In this document: positions 26,805 to 33,978 of the stretch, piece by piece
Position numbering within the stretch: the stretch's first letter is position 1
Layout: every line of letters starts with the position of its first letter
Assembly: GCA_002343505.1 (NCBI GenBank)
Contig: DDQZ01000064.1
Span: forward strand, 1 to 33,978
From: Verrucomicrobiaceae bacterium UBA2429
GTDB lineage: Bacteria > Verrucomicrobiota > Verrucomicrobiia > Verrucomicrobiales > Verrucomicrobiaceae
Length of the DNA: 33,978 nucleotides
Direction of reading: 5' to 3'
Position numbers and translations under genes: made by a program
The notes under the pieces: generated by a model
Database searches by the model: none
What the model was told of the DNA's origin: nothing
Seen by the model: the letters and a program-made list of their open reading frames with translations, nothing else

Positions 26805-26838
26805 GTTGAGACGAGGCTAGACTCGTTGAGTCTCAACG
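26805..26838 (-). promoter_or_regulatory. 7-1-7 palindrome, probable Fur-family operator
   Basis: CGTTGAG-T-CTCAACG (26824-26838) is a perfect 15-bp palindrome with the 7-1-7 spacing of Fur-family sites. Two overlapping inverted repeats extend it: AGACTC/GAGTCT (26819-26833) and GTTGAGAC/GTCTCAAC (26805-26812 and 26830-26837). It sits directly upstream of the regulator gene's ATG at 26804. Confidence 0.6.
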
Positions 26839-26870
26839 CAAGCCTTGCTTTTGAGAATTGAATCCTTATT

Positions 26871-28319
26871 TCACAGGCCGGCTGCGGCCTTGGCCTCGCG
26901 AACTTGACGGACAAAGCGGCGGCGCTCGCCCGTGCTGTCAGAATCGAGGGTTTTCTCGGCGAGGGTGAGCACGAGTTGATGGTTGAGTGCGGGGCTCTGA
27001 TTCACACCGCGGAGCAGCAGGCCGAATCCGACCACCGCAGTGTCGAAGATGAAGTCCTCGCGCGCGGAGCGCCAGTCGAGTCCGCGCTCGGTCACGCTGA
27101 GCTTGGAGCCGTCAAAGGGTCCCACGGTCTGCGTGGTGAAGCGGCCCTGGGGCAGGGTGATGGTGGCTACGTTTTTACCAGGCTCGGATTTGCCGTTTGG
27201 CAGATACTCATACCAGAGGCTGTGGGTGCCGGCGCTGCGCAGTTCCCCCGCAGGCAGATGGCGCTCGCAAAGCTGGCGGTATTCACGCACGTTGTTGGGA
27301 TCGAAAGCCACATGGAGGGGGTAGCTGAAAGACTGGGTGGCTGCGGGCTGGTCGGCGGGCAGTTGAATGACCACGCGCATGAGACGGTGGGCGGGATTCC
27401 AAGGGCACACGGCCACATCCGCCTTCCAAGAGTGGATGTAGAGCTCGGGCGCGCGCGGCGGCTTCGCTTCGTCCCTGACCTCCGGCCTGGCCGTCATGGG
27501 TGCGGCAAAAGTCTGGCCTGGCGCGGGCTGCGGAGGCGCGGGCCGGATGTCCGCAGGGCGCAGGGCAAACTGGCTCACCGCCTGGCGTGTCGTGCTGACA
27601 AAAGCGGTGCCGGCCGCAGGCCGGGTCAGGGCTCGCACGACGGGAGCGGGAGCAGCAGGGGTGTTGGGCGGGGACTCCACCAGAACGACCGGCTCAGTGG
27701 CGGATTGATCCGTGGCGGGTGATGCGGCTGCCACCTCGACAGCGGCAGGCGGCGCGGCTTTTTCCTCCACGATGACGATTTCCACTGGCTTCACTTCCTC
27801 ATCTGGAGTGACTGGCATCTCCACCGGGGCAGGCTTGGCAAGCTCAAGCTGGGGCTCGGTCGTTGCCGCGACCAAGGGCGGGTTCTCGACCGACGGCACC
27901 CCTTTGATGGAAGCATCATCCACCGCGATGGAAGGCGCGGAGCTCATCCAATCGGAATGCCTGCCGACCCAGTAGCCGGCCAATGACAGGGCGATGACAG
28001 CGGCCGCTTTCATCATCCCGGCGAGGACAGGCCATGCGGAACGGCGGCGCGCCGGCATGGGGCGGGGCATCAACGGAGCCATCATGCGCGGCATTTGAGC
28101 GGGATTCAAAACCGCGCGACGCTGAGCGGGATGCAGGCGGTCCACCGGCACCGGCGCGGTCTGGCTCAATGCCTGTGCGACGGCCTCGATCTGCTCCATT
28201 TCGGACGCGGCGGTGGGCGAGATGCGCAGCAGGCCGTGGACCTGGGCGGCGTGCTGGGCATCCAGCTCGCCGAGGGAGTAAGCCGTGAGGTCGGGGTTTT
28301 CGTGGGGGTGCGGATTCAT
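26871..28319 (-). CDS. Membrane anti-sigma-like protein with YfbK-like C-terminus lacking vWA core
   Basis: This 482-residue protein has three parts. Residues 1-90 resemble an anti-sigma N-terminus (LTAYSLGELDAQHAAQVHGL). One TM segment lies at about 97-117, followed by a Pro/Ala/Glu-rich linker to about 290. Residues 291-480 match the flanks of YfbK-type vWA proteins: CPWNPAHRLMRV at 305-316, LHVAFDPNNVREYRQL at 335-350, and the terminal EDFIFDTAVVGFGLLLR at 421-437 with RRRFVRQV. The MIDAS-bearing vWA domain that normally lies between them is absent. The start overlaps the sigma factor stop (ATGA, 28316-28319). I infer a membrane regulator of that sigma factor. Confidence 0.8.
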   Translation of the reverse strand: MNPHPHENPDLTAYSLGELDAQHAAQVHGLLRISPTAASEMEQIEAVAQALSQTAPVPVDRLHPAQRRAVLNPAQMPRMMAPLMPRPMPARRRSAWPVLAGMMKAAAVIALSLAGYWVGRHSDWMSSAPSIAVDDASIKGVPSVENPPLVAATTEPQLELAKPAPVEMPVTPDEEVKPVEIVIVEEKAAPPAAVEVAAASPATDQSATEPVVLVESPPNTPAAPAPVVRALTRPAAGTAFVSTTRQAVSQFALRPADIRPAPPQPAPGQTFAAPMTARPEVRDEAKPPRAPELYIHSWKADVAVCPWNPAHRLMRVVIQLPADQPAATQSFSYPLHVAFDPNNVREYRQLCERHLPAGELRSAGTHSLWYEYLPNGKSEPGKNVATITLPQGRFTTQTVGPFDGSKLSVTERGLDWRSAREDFIFDTAVVGFGLLLRGVNQSPALNHQLVLTLAEKTLDSDSTGERRRFVRQVREAKAAAGL

Positions 28320-28894
28320 GAAGGGGTGGGGGTTCGTTCGCGTGTGGCCAGCTCGCGTTGCATCATCTGGCGCAGCTTTTTGATGGCCGTGTGCATGATG
28401 AAGCCGACATTGCCCGTGCTGAGGCCGGTGACTTCGGCGATCTCCTGGTAGGAGCAGTCATGCATGAATTTGAGGCGGATGACCTCGCGCTGATTCGGAC
28501 GCAATTTTTCCACCAGCTCCCAGACGCGGGCGTGCATTTCGTGGGAGTCGGCGTGCTCCGAGGGGTCGGGATCAAAGGAGGCGGCCAGGCCGAGGGCGTC
28601 CTCGTTGCCGAGGTCGAGCCGCTGGTCCTTGCGCAGGATGTCCAGGGCGCGGTTCCGGCACACGGTGTAAAGCCAGGCTTTGAGGTTGTCCTGAACTTTG
28701 GCCGGCTCGGTGAGGTAGAGCTTGAGCAGGGAGTCCTGCACCACCTCGCGGGCGCGCTCCACGTCGCCGTTGAGAATGCCAGCCGAGTAGGCAATGAGCG
28801 CGCTCTCATGCAAGTCCAGCGCCCGCCTGACAAGGAGGGAGGCTTCATCTGGATTCGGCTGGACGGGCATGGTTTCACTTTGCAGGACTTTCAA
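28316..28894 (-). CDS. ECF RNA polymerase sigma factor
   Basis: This 192-residue sigma-70 family protein has region 2 at about residues 25-95 (AREVVQDSLLKLYL, then LKAWLYTVCRNRALDILRK) and region 4 at about 120-180 (LRPNQREVIRLKFMHDCSYQ followed by EIAEVTGLSTGNVGFIMHTA). This is the standard ECF architecture. It should drive its own regulon in response to an envelope signal. Its stop overlaps the start of the membrane protein downstream by four bases, so the two are translationally coupled and made in fixed ratio. A second ATG, at 28870, would shorten it by eight residues. It is divergent from the SHD1 gene. Confidence 0.93.
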   Translation of the reverse strand: MKVLQSETMPVQPNPDEASLLVRRALDLHESALIAYSAGILNGDVERAREVVQDSLLKLYLTEPAKVQDNLKAWLYTVCRNRALDILRKDQRLDLGNEDALGLAASFDPDPSEHADSHEMHARVWELVEKLRPNQREVIRLKFMHDCSYQEIAEVTGLSTGNVGFIMHTAIKKLRQMMQRELATRERTPTPS

Positions 28895-29009
28895 CGCGCG
28901 GGGAAGTCATTTGTTAGAGTCTGGAGCCTCGGGAGTGGCGCCGGGACGCGGGGCGTTGGCGGGAGAAATTGACTTGCGCCGCCAGCGCGCCGGAACAGCA
29001 TGGCGCGTG

Positions 29010-29675
29010 ATGAAAACTCCCCTTCTTTCCCTGATCCTCGCCCTGGCCAGCCTGGCCGGTCTCCGTGCTCAAAATCTTGAAACCTGGGTTCTGACCGACG
29101 GGCGCATGTTTGAGGCGCAGGTCAAGCAGGTGGTGCCCGGCACCGTCACCTTCACCCTGCGCACCGGCGCCGACCAGCCTCTTGAAATCGCCAAGCTCTC
29201 CGAGCGCAGCAAAAAACAGCTCGCCGAAGTTCTCGGCCTCGGCCAGTCCGTGGTGACACCTCTGTCGCCCGTGGCGGCCGCCACCGCTCCAGCGGCGACG
29301 CCTTCCGCCACTCCGATGCCCGCAGCCGCGCCTGCCGCGACGGCCGGCGGGGCCATGGCCAGCGTGCCGCGTGACTCGGGCGCGATTGATGCCACGGACG
29401 AGGGTTCCATGGAGGCGAACTTCGGCCTCACCACCACCGTCATCGGCAAGGTGAAGCGCGTGGCCACGCTCGGCGGCGCGGGGCACAAGCTCATCGAGTT
29501 TGAGGACACCCAGTTCAATGTCTTCATCAACAAACGCCAGCTCGACCAAAGCCAGGACTGGCATCTCGAAGGCCTGGAGGGCAGGCTCGTGCAGGTGAAG
29601 GGCAAAATCGCCAAATACAACGACAAGCTCCAGATCCAGGCCTACGAACCGGCCCAGCTCGGCGTCGTCGAGTGA
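29010..29675 (+). CDS. SHD1-like and OB-fold secreted protein
   Basis: This 221-residue protein has a signal peptide (about 1-20). An SHD1-type module follows at about 21-70 (TWVLTDGRMFEAQVKQV, then PLEIAKLSERSKKQL). An Ala/Pro/Thr-rich linker spans about 85-120. The C-terminal region, about 140-215, has OB-fold-like strands (TTVIGKVKRVATLGG, HKLIEFEDTQFNVFI, GRLVQVKGKIAKYNDKLQI). SHD1-like domains are expanded in Planctomycetes and Verrucomicrobia, with unknown function. The ATG at 29010 gives the signal peptide. It ends three bases from the convergent rhodanese gene. Confidence 0.85.
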   Translation: MKTPLLSLILALASLAGLRAQNLETWVLTDGRMFEAQVKQVVPGTVTFTLRTGADQPLEIAKLSERSKKQLAEVLGLGQSVVTPLSPVAAATAPAATPSATPMPAAAPAATAGGAMASVPRDSGAIDATDEGSMEANFGLTTTVIGKVKRVATLGGAGHKLIEFEDTQFNVFINKRQLDQSQDWHLEGLEGRLVQVKGKIAKYNDKLQIQAYEPAQLGVVE

Positions 29676-29678
29676 CGC

Positions 29679-30119
29679 TCACTTCTCCATTGCCTGGCCG
29701 GCCTTGATCCATGCCTCGATGCCGCCCTCCAGCAGATGCAGCCGGGTGAATCCCGCCGCGTGCATCCTTCCAACCACTTTTTCCGCCCGCCCTCCCAGCG
29801 CGCACAGGATGAGGCAGGGCGCGTCTTTTTCCAACGCCGCCAAATGCTCCGCCAGCCGCGCATGATGAAAAAAATCCACATGCGCGGCTTTCGGGAAACG
29901 CCCGTCTCGCGCCAGCTCCTCCTCCATCCGCAAGTCCAGAATGCGCAGGCCGGGAGTGGATGCGATCAGCGCGGATGCCTCCTCCACAGACAGTTTCCGC
30001 ACCGTGTCCGGCAGTGTCACCTCCGGCATGGAAACCGGCTCCGGCGCATGCCATTGCGGCTTGCAGGAGCACAGCATGATAAAAAGCAGGATGCAAACCG
30101 GTGGACATTGCAGACGCAT
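29679..30119 (-). CDS. Rhodanese-like lipoprotein
   Basis: This 146-residue protein has a lipoprotein-type signal (LLFIMLCSC, probable lipid-modified Cys at 19) and one rhodanese domain. The active-site loop CALGGRA places catalytic C106 and R111, and LRILDLRMEEELARDGRFP and HLLEGGIEAWIKAG are family landmarks. Rhodaneses bind or transfer sulfane sulfur through this Cys; an envelope location suggests redox or sulfur handling outside the cytoplasm. It follows the tandem ModA-like gene on the same strand after a 100-base gap that holds a strong inverted repeat, so it may be a separate transcript. Confidence 0.9.
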   Translation of the reverse strand: MRLQCPPVCILLFIMLCSCKPQWHAPEPVSMPEVTLPDTVRKLSVEEASALIASTPGLRILDLRMEEELARDGRFPKAAHVDFFHHARLAEHLAALEKDAPCLILCALGGRAEKVVGRMHAAGFTRLHLLEGGIEAWIKAGQAMEK

Positions 30120-30166
30120 GGCGGCAGTCTGCGCCCTCCTGGCTGGGCGGCAACGGAATCTTGGGT

Positions 30167-30212
30167 AAGATCGAAATTCGAAGATCGAGGTTCCAATTCG
30201 AATTTCGAGCTT
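30167..30212. repeat. Inverted repeat, 16-base arms
   Basis: AAGATCGAAATTCGAA (30167-30182) and TTCGAATTTCGAGCTT (30197-30212) pair with one mismatch around a 14-base loop; the inner 11-bp arms are perfect. The AT-rich, self-complementary core differs from the GC-rich surroundings. It may be a dispersed repeat or a transcript-end structure. Confidence 0.8.
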
Positions 30213-30219
30213 CCCTCCC

Positions 30220-31746
30220 TCACTTCTGCTTCAACCACTCGGGCAGCTCGATGTCGGCGCTCTTGATAGGCTTGTTGTCACCCGTCCAGACAAAGCCGGC
30301 TTTTTCAAAGCTCTCGCGGTTGGCCTTCAGATGGTCGAGCAGGCGGCGGGCGAGTTCGCGGTTGGGCGAGTCTTTGCGCACGGAGAAGGGCTGGATGGCC
30401 TTCGCCTTGTCCGCCGGGAGAGGGATGGCGTCGAAGTGCTCCGCCTGATGCTGGATGTTGATCTGGTAAACCACCGCCGCGTCGAGCGAGCCGGCGCGCA
30501 GTTGGTTGACGAGGAAATCGCCGGTCGGCACCTGGCTGGAGGCGTTGGCGATGACGCTGTCCCACAGGTTCATGGAGGTGAGGATGCCCATGGTCATGAA
30601 GCCGAGTGTGGACTGCTCCGCATTGCACAGGCCGACTCGCAGGCCGGGGCGGGCGAGGTCGGCCAGGGTCTTGATGCCCTTGGGGTTGCCCTTCGGCACG
30701 GCGATGATGATCTCCGCCTCGGTCAGCAGCACCGCCTCGGGGAAGTGCTCGGCCACGGGCGGGACGAAGCACACATCGCAGGCGTAATAGGCGTCCGGGA
30801 ACTTGGGGTTGCTGCTGTCTCCCATCGTCTTCATGGCCGCGCACAGGATCCCGCACCCGTTGAAGACAGTGGTGACGCTGATGCCCTCGCGGTTGGCGAA
30901 GTCCTGCACCAGATGCTCGATGGCCGGGCGGTTCACCCCGCCGCTGTAGAGGATGAGTTCCGGCTTGGCGGCCCATTTGTCTCCGCCCGCAGGGGTGAAG
31001 CCATGCGCCGCGAAAATCTGCCCGCCTTGTTCCGGCGCCGCGAGGTAGCGGGCAAATTTCAGCGCCTCCACAGAGGAGCTTGCCGAGGTCAGCACGGCGG
31101 CGCTGGCGTTTTCGCGGTGCTTGGAAAACTCCGGCACCTCCACCGCCTCCACGCCTTCAAACTGCGGCACGGTGCTGTTCCAGACAATGGCCGCGTCCGC
31201 CGCGCCGAGTTTCACATCGGCGGCGATCTCGGTGACGGTGGGCTTCATCACCGCCGCTTTTTGCGCCAGCGACTCCCAGCGCGCGCCGAGGAGCTTTTGC
31301 GCCACCTTGCCCGCGCTGGCGGCCTCGGGATTCGGCAAGGCCGCGCGGATGTCCGGCTTCATCACGTCGTCCAGCGTGCGGATGCCCTTGGGGTTGCCCT
31401 TCGCCACGGCAAGCACGGGGTATTGCACCACCATGGGCAGCACTTCCCTCACCACCTCCAGCTTTCGCGCGTCCGCCAGCGCGCCGTCATCGGCGGCAAT
31501 GAAAAGATCGCCCTGCCTGGCCACGCGGAGCTGCGTGAGCAGCGTGCCCGTGCCGCCGAATTGCAGCGCCACCTTCACACCGGTTTCTTTTTCATACTCT
31601 GCGGCCGCTGCCTCCACGGGCTTTTTCAATCCGGCCGCGCAATACACGGTGAGCGTGTCCACGCTGGACTTCGAGCCGCTTTTCAAGGCGAAAAAGGCGA
31701 GCGTGCCGGCTGCAAGCAGGAGAATAATGCCGAGGAGTCGTTTCAT
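30220..31746 (-). CDS. Tandem ModA-like periplasmic substrate-binding protein
   Basis: This 508-residue protein has an N-terminal membrane segment (about 5-22) and two periplasmic binding domains of the ModA/extracellular solute-binding type in tandem. The first starts DTLTVYCAAGLKKPVEAAAA and the second, near residue 266, starts ELILYSGGVNRPAIEHLVQD. Each has the VAKGNPKGI or VPKGNPKGI hinge segment and a domain-end helix with FARYLAAPEQGG or LARRLLDHLKANRE. The likely ligand is an oxyanion such as molybdate, tungstate or sulfate. No ABC permease or ATPase gene lies in the window. The ATG at 31746 was chosen over 31755. It begins 27 bases after the upstream gene. Confidence 0.88.
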   Translation of the reverse strand: MKRLLGIILLLAAGTLAFFALKSGSKSSVDTLTVYCAAGLKKPVEAAAAEYEKETGVKVALQFGGTGTLLTQLRVARQGDLFIAADDGALADARKLEVVREVLPMVVQYPVLAVAKGNPKGIRTLDDVMKPDIRAALPNPEAASAGKVAQKLLGARWESLAQKAAVMKPTVTEIAADVKLGAADAAIVWNSTVPQFEGVEAVEVPEFSKHRENASAAVLTSASSSVEALKFARYLAAPEQGGQIFAAHGFTPAGGDKWAAKPELILYSGGVNRPAIEHLVQDFANREGISVTTVFNGCGILCAAMKTMGDSSNPKFPDAYYACDVCFVPPVAEHFPEAVLLTEAEIIIAVPKGNPKGIKTLADLARPGLRVGLCNAEQSTLGFMTMGILTSMNLWDSVIANASSQVPTGDFLVNQLRAGSLDAAVVYQINIQHQAEHFDAIPLPADKAKAIQPFSVRKDSPNRELARRLLDHLKANRESFEKAGFVWTGDNKPIKSADIELPEWLKQK

Positions 31747-31773
31747 GAGAGTCAAAGTCGGAGCGGGAGAGGG

Positions 31774-32754
31774 TCAATCTTTCGGGGCCTTGCGCAAGAG
31801 CAGCCAGGCGCCGGCTCCGAGCACCAGCGCCGCGCCGCCGGCGAGCCAGGGCAGGGGGACGAACTGGTTGATGACGAAGACTTGAGGTTCGGAAGGCTCG
31901 GCAGCGGTCACCACCGTCTCCGGTGCCTGCGGCGGGGCGCTCTCCGGCGGTGCCGCCGCCGCGCTTTGCCCCGCCTTTTTCAGCGCCTGATCCCAGTCCA
32001 CATTCAGCAGCAGATCCCAGCCGGGGTTTTGGTCCTTCACGCGGCAGGAGCAGCGGCCGATGAGGAACATGCTCGCCTCCTCCAGCGCCTGGTCGTCCAG
32101 TTCCGCCAGCGGCCACGCGCCCAGCACGCGCCCGCGCCCGAAGACGGCCGCGGCGAAGGGCGTCTTCTCCGCGTCGAACTCCGCGCGCGGCCCCGCCAGC
32201 ATCCGGCGCAGCAGCTTTTCCGCGGGGTCATCCTGCTCCAGCCGCAGCGTGGTGAATTTCAAAAGCAGCGGCGGCCCCGGCCCGAGACGGCTGTCCGGGT
32301 CGTTCGGGTCCTGGATGGGCAGGGCGGCCACCTGCTCCAGAAAGCGCAACCTTTTGCCGATGCGCTCCGTGTCCGCCTCACCCCCGCACACCACCCACAG
32401 CACCGAGTCGCCCGCCAGCACGCGCTCCACGATCCGCCGCCGCCCCGGCGAGTCCAGCAGCGCCGCCAGCGAGGCCGCATTTAGGCGGCCACGCCAGATT
32501 TCTTGCCGGCTTGGAAAACGTAGTACGGCTTCTCCCTCGACACCGGGCACGGCCTGAATGGTCAGATTCGCCTTTCCATTCGCCCTCAGCGGGCGCAGCA
32601 GATCCGCCGTTTCAGGCCCCGCCTCTGTCGGCAGCAACAGTTGAAATTTGTCCGCCTCCCACCGGTCCAGCGCATAACGGAAGACCGGGATCGTGCAAGC
32701 GCACGTCGCGCCGTGCGCGGTCAGGGCCAGCAGGGGGAGGAAAAAGCGCGTCAT
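31774..32754 (-). CDS. Hypothetical membrane-anchored envelope protein
   Basis: This 326-residue protein is not recognised. It has an N-terminal signal with Cys at the end (LPLLALTAHGATCACTIPVF) and a soluble body of about 230 residues containing a CSCRVKDQNPGWDLLLNVDW segment. A Pro/Ala/Glu-rich linker and a C-terminal TM segment (PWLAGGAALVLGAGAWLLL) complete it, ending in a short basic tail. The region around AAVFGRGRVLGAWPLAEL looks like a conserved fold core. It lies 27 bases upstream of the tandem binding protein and is probably in the same operon, which suggests it acts with it at the cytoplasmic membrane. Confidence 0.75.
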   Translation of the reverse strand: MTRFFLPLLALTAHGATCACTIPVFRYALDRWEADKFQLLLPTEAGPETADLLRPLRANGKANLTIQAVPGVEGEAVLRFPSRQEIWRGRLNAASLAALLDSPGRRRIVERVLAGDSVLWVVCGGEADTERIGKRLRFLEQVAALPIQDPNDPDSRLGPGPPLLLKFTTLRLEQDDPAEKLLRRMLAGPRAEFDAEKTPFAAAVFGRGRVLGAWPLAELDDQALEEASMFLIGRCSCRVKDQNPGWDLLLNVDWDQALKKAGQSAAAAPPESAPPQAPETVVTAAEPSEPQVFVINQFVPLPWLAGGAALVLGAGAWLLLRKAPKD

Positions 32755-32866
32755 TGGGCGATTGGGAACGGAGCCCCGCAGGAAAAGTTGCCGCCACCTT
32801 GGTGTCCAGGCTTTAGCCGCCCCGCCACGCAGTTGACGCCCGCGCCCCTCCGGCTATCTGCACGCC

Positions 32867-33106
32867 ATGCTTTCCGACGCCCATGCCTACCTCCTCGCCG
32901 GGTTCACCGAGCAGGAGGTCCGCGAGGTGCTCGACGACCTCGACTACCTCCTGCAAAACTCCACCTGGCCCTACAGCCGCGAGCGCACGGCGGACATGAT
33001 CGTCGAACTGCCCTCCATGCTCACCGACTTCCTCCGCTCCGTCCGGCGGGATGCCCTCCAGAACGCCATGATCTCCCGCAAAGTCAAGGCCGCCATCCTC
33101 GGCTGA
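32867..33106 (+). CDS. Small hypothetical protein
   Basis: This 79-residue protein is unrecognised. It is acidic and helical in its first half (FTEQEVREVLDDLDYLLQ) and more basic in its second half (TDFLRSVRRDALQNAMISRK). There is no signal peptide or membrane segment. The predicted helices and small size suggest a regulatory or adaptor protein. It lies 217 bases upstream of carB on the same strand but is separated from it by a hairpin patch. It is divergent from the membrane-anchored envelope gene, with a 112-base gap in which nothing clear was seen. Confidence 0.65.
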   Translation: MLSDAHAYLLAGFTEQEVREVLDDLDYLLQNSTWPYSRERTADMIVELPSMLTDFLRSVRRDALQNAMISRKVKAAILG

Positions 33107-33187
33107 CCATCACCCTTCGCCAAAATGCCCCTCCGCCCTTTACAGCCAGGGGGCACCGTGCAAGATGCAGCGCTTTCAGGGCAGTAG

Positions 33188-33232
33188 GACAGGCATCCTG
33201 CCTGTCTCGTGTGTTCCGGGCATTCTGCCCGG
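33188..33232. repeat. Pair of short hairpins with similar loops (REP-like)
   Basis: GACAGGC-ATCCT-GCCTGTC (33188-33206) and CCGGGC-ATTCT-GCCCGG (33216-33232) are two perfect small palindromes with near-identical 5-base loops, nine bases apart. The layout resembles a dispersed palindromic repeat. No mobile gene is near. Confidence 0.6.
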
Positions 33233-33280
33233 TTCACCCAATGCCCACGAAAGTGCCCCCACCTGAACGCTTTCACCCCT

Positions 33281-33315
33281 CTGCATTCGACATTCGTCAT
33301 TCTGCATTCGTCATT
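33281..33315. repeat. Short tandem repeat before carB
   Basis: The unit CTGCATTCG(T)CATT occurs at 33281-33301, with an inserted ACATTCG, and again at 33302-33315, as part of a low-complexity run ending eight bases before the carB ATG. It leaves no room for a Shine-Dalgarno sequence. Confidence 0.6.
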
Positions 33316-33323
33316 CCCCTCCC

Positions 33324-33978
33324 ATGCCCAAAGACACCTCCATCAAGACCATCCTCGTCATCGGTTCCGGCCCCATCGTCATCGGCCAGGGCTGTGAGTT
33401 CGACTACTCCGGCGTCCAGGCCTGCAAGGCTCTGCGCGAGGAAGGCTATGAGGTGGTGCTCATCAATTCGAACCCCGCCACGATCATGACCGATCCGGAG
33501 TTCGCCTTCCGCACTTACATCGAGCCGATCACGCCGGAGATGGTGGAGAAGATCATCATCAAGGAAAAGCCGGATGTGCTGCTGCCGACGCTCGGTGGTC
33601 AGACGGCGCTGAACACCGCCATGTCGCTGCATCGGGCGGGCACGCTGGAAAAGCATGGCGTGCGCATGATCGGCGCGAAGCCGGAGGCGATCGAGAAGGG
33701 CGAGGACCGTCTGCTTTTCAAAAACGCCATGCTCAAGATCGGCCTCGACCTGCCGCAGTCCGGCGTGGCGCACACGATGGACGAGGCGCGCAAGATCGCC
33801 GATGAGATCGGCACGCTGCCGCTCATCATCCGCCCGGCCTACACGCTCGGCGGCACGGGCGGCGGCATCGCTTACAACCGCGAGGAGTTTGAATCGATCA
33901 CGGCTCGCGGCCTCGATCTCTCGCCGGTGAGCGAGGTGCTCATTGAGGAGTCGTTGCTCGGCTGGAAGGAGTTCGAGA
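33324..33978 (+). CDS. carB: Carbamoyl-phosphate synthase large subunit, 5' part
   Basis: The first 218 residues of CarB are present; the gene runs off the window edge. The pre-ATP-grasp block [20 protein letters not shown] (10-29) begins the protein. [20 protein letters not shown] and [17 protein letters not shown] follow, then the ATP-grasp start [14 protein letters not shown] and the glycine-rich loop [15 protein letters not shown]. With the small subunit it makes carbamoyl phosphate from glutamine, bicarbonate and ATP for pyrimidines and arginine. The ATG at 33324 gives the standard N-terminus. carA is not in the window. Confidence 0.97.
   Translation, partial: MPKDTSIKTILVIGSGPIVIGQGCEFDYSGVQACKALREEGYEVVLINSNPATIMTDPEFAFRTYIEPITPEMVEKIIIKEKPDVLLPTLGGQTALNTAMSLHRAGTLEKHGVRMIGAKPEAIEKGEDRLLFKNAMLKIGLDLPQSGVAHTMDEARKIADEIGTLPLIIRPAYTLGGTGGGIAYNREEFESITARGLDLSPVSEVLIEESLLGWKEFE

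Noticed and set aside
30331..32484. Plus-strand open frame of about 700 codons opposite the binding-protein operon
   Set aside because: It spans two convincing minus-strand genes and their junction. It is His/Arg/Gly-rich shadow sequence.

Overview
The window reads as chromosomal DNA of a high-GC, Gram-negative bacterium of the Planctomycetes-Verrucomicrobia-Chlamydiae group, most likely a verrucomicrobium. The main clues are a PSCyt1/DUF1549/DUF1553 protein, an SHD1-type protein, a DUF2490 outer-membrane protein, a MoxR-DUF58-BatA cluster, several ECF-type sigma modules with membrane partners, and scarce Shine-Dalgarno sequences. No rRNA, tRNA, CRISPR array, transposase or phage gene was seen. 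Coding density is high and no stretch above 300 bases lacks a gene. Family calls rest on reading motifs, not on database searches.

Layout. 1-2.0 kb: a membrane-anchored endonuclease/exonuclease/phosphatase-fold protein faces a minus-strand sigma factor plus a small possible anti-sigma partner. 2.2-8.1 kb: a MoxR ATPase, DUF58 and BatA-like cluster, split by a divergent pair of small membrane proteins and a Uma2-family nuclease. 8.1-8.9 kb: a short-chain dehydrogenase. 9.1-11.7 kb: a tight minus-strand run of four unrecognised genes, three with membrane segments and one Cys-rich, whose last frame may be broken by a stop. 11.8-14.5 kb: a dihydrodipicolinate-synthase-fold enzyme, a lipoprotein and a DUF2490 protein. 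14.6-17.9 kb: a very large c-type-cytochrome/DUF1549/DUF1553 protein with a LamG-like insertion. 18.0-22.2 kb: a TonB-dependent receptor divergent from an SGNH esterase fused to a sialidase-like domain.

22.3-26.8 kb: a Sel1-repeat protein, an M19 dipeptidase, GlnRS and a Fur-family regulator with a 7-1-7 palindrome just upstream of its own start. 26.9-28.9 kb: an ECF sigma factor translationally coupled to a membrane protein that joins an anti-sigma-like N-terminus to a YfbK-like C-terminus lacking the vWA core. 29.0-32.8 kb: an SHD1/OB-fold protein, a rhodanese lipoprotein, a tandem ModA-like binding protein and its unrecognised partner. 32.9 kb to the end: a small unknown protein, a patch of short hairpins and repeats, and the 5' end of carB, cut by the window edge.

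How the genes fit together. Most are housekeeping or envelope functions: outer-membrane uptake, polysaccharide breakdown, peptide turnover, translation and pyrimidine/arginine precursor supply. The most unusual items are the vWA-less YfbK-like protein beside an ECF sigma factor, the Uma2 gene coupled to DUF58, the esterase-sialidase fusion, and the four-gene unknown membrane cluster. None is proven here to be a new system.
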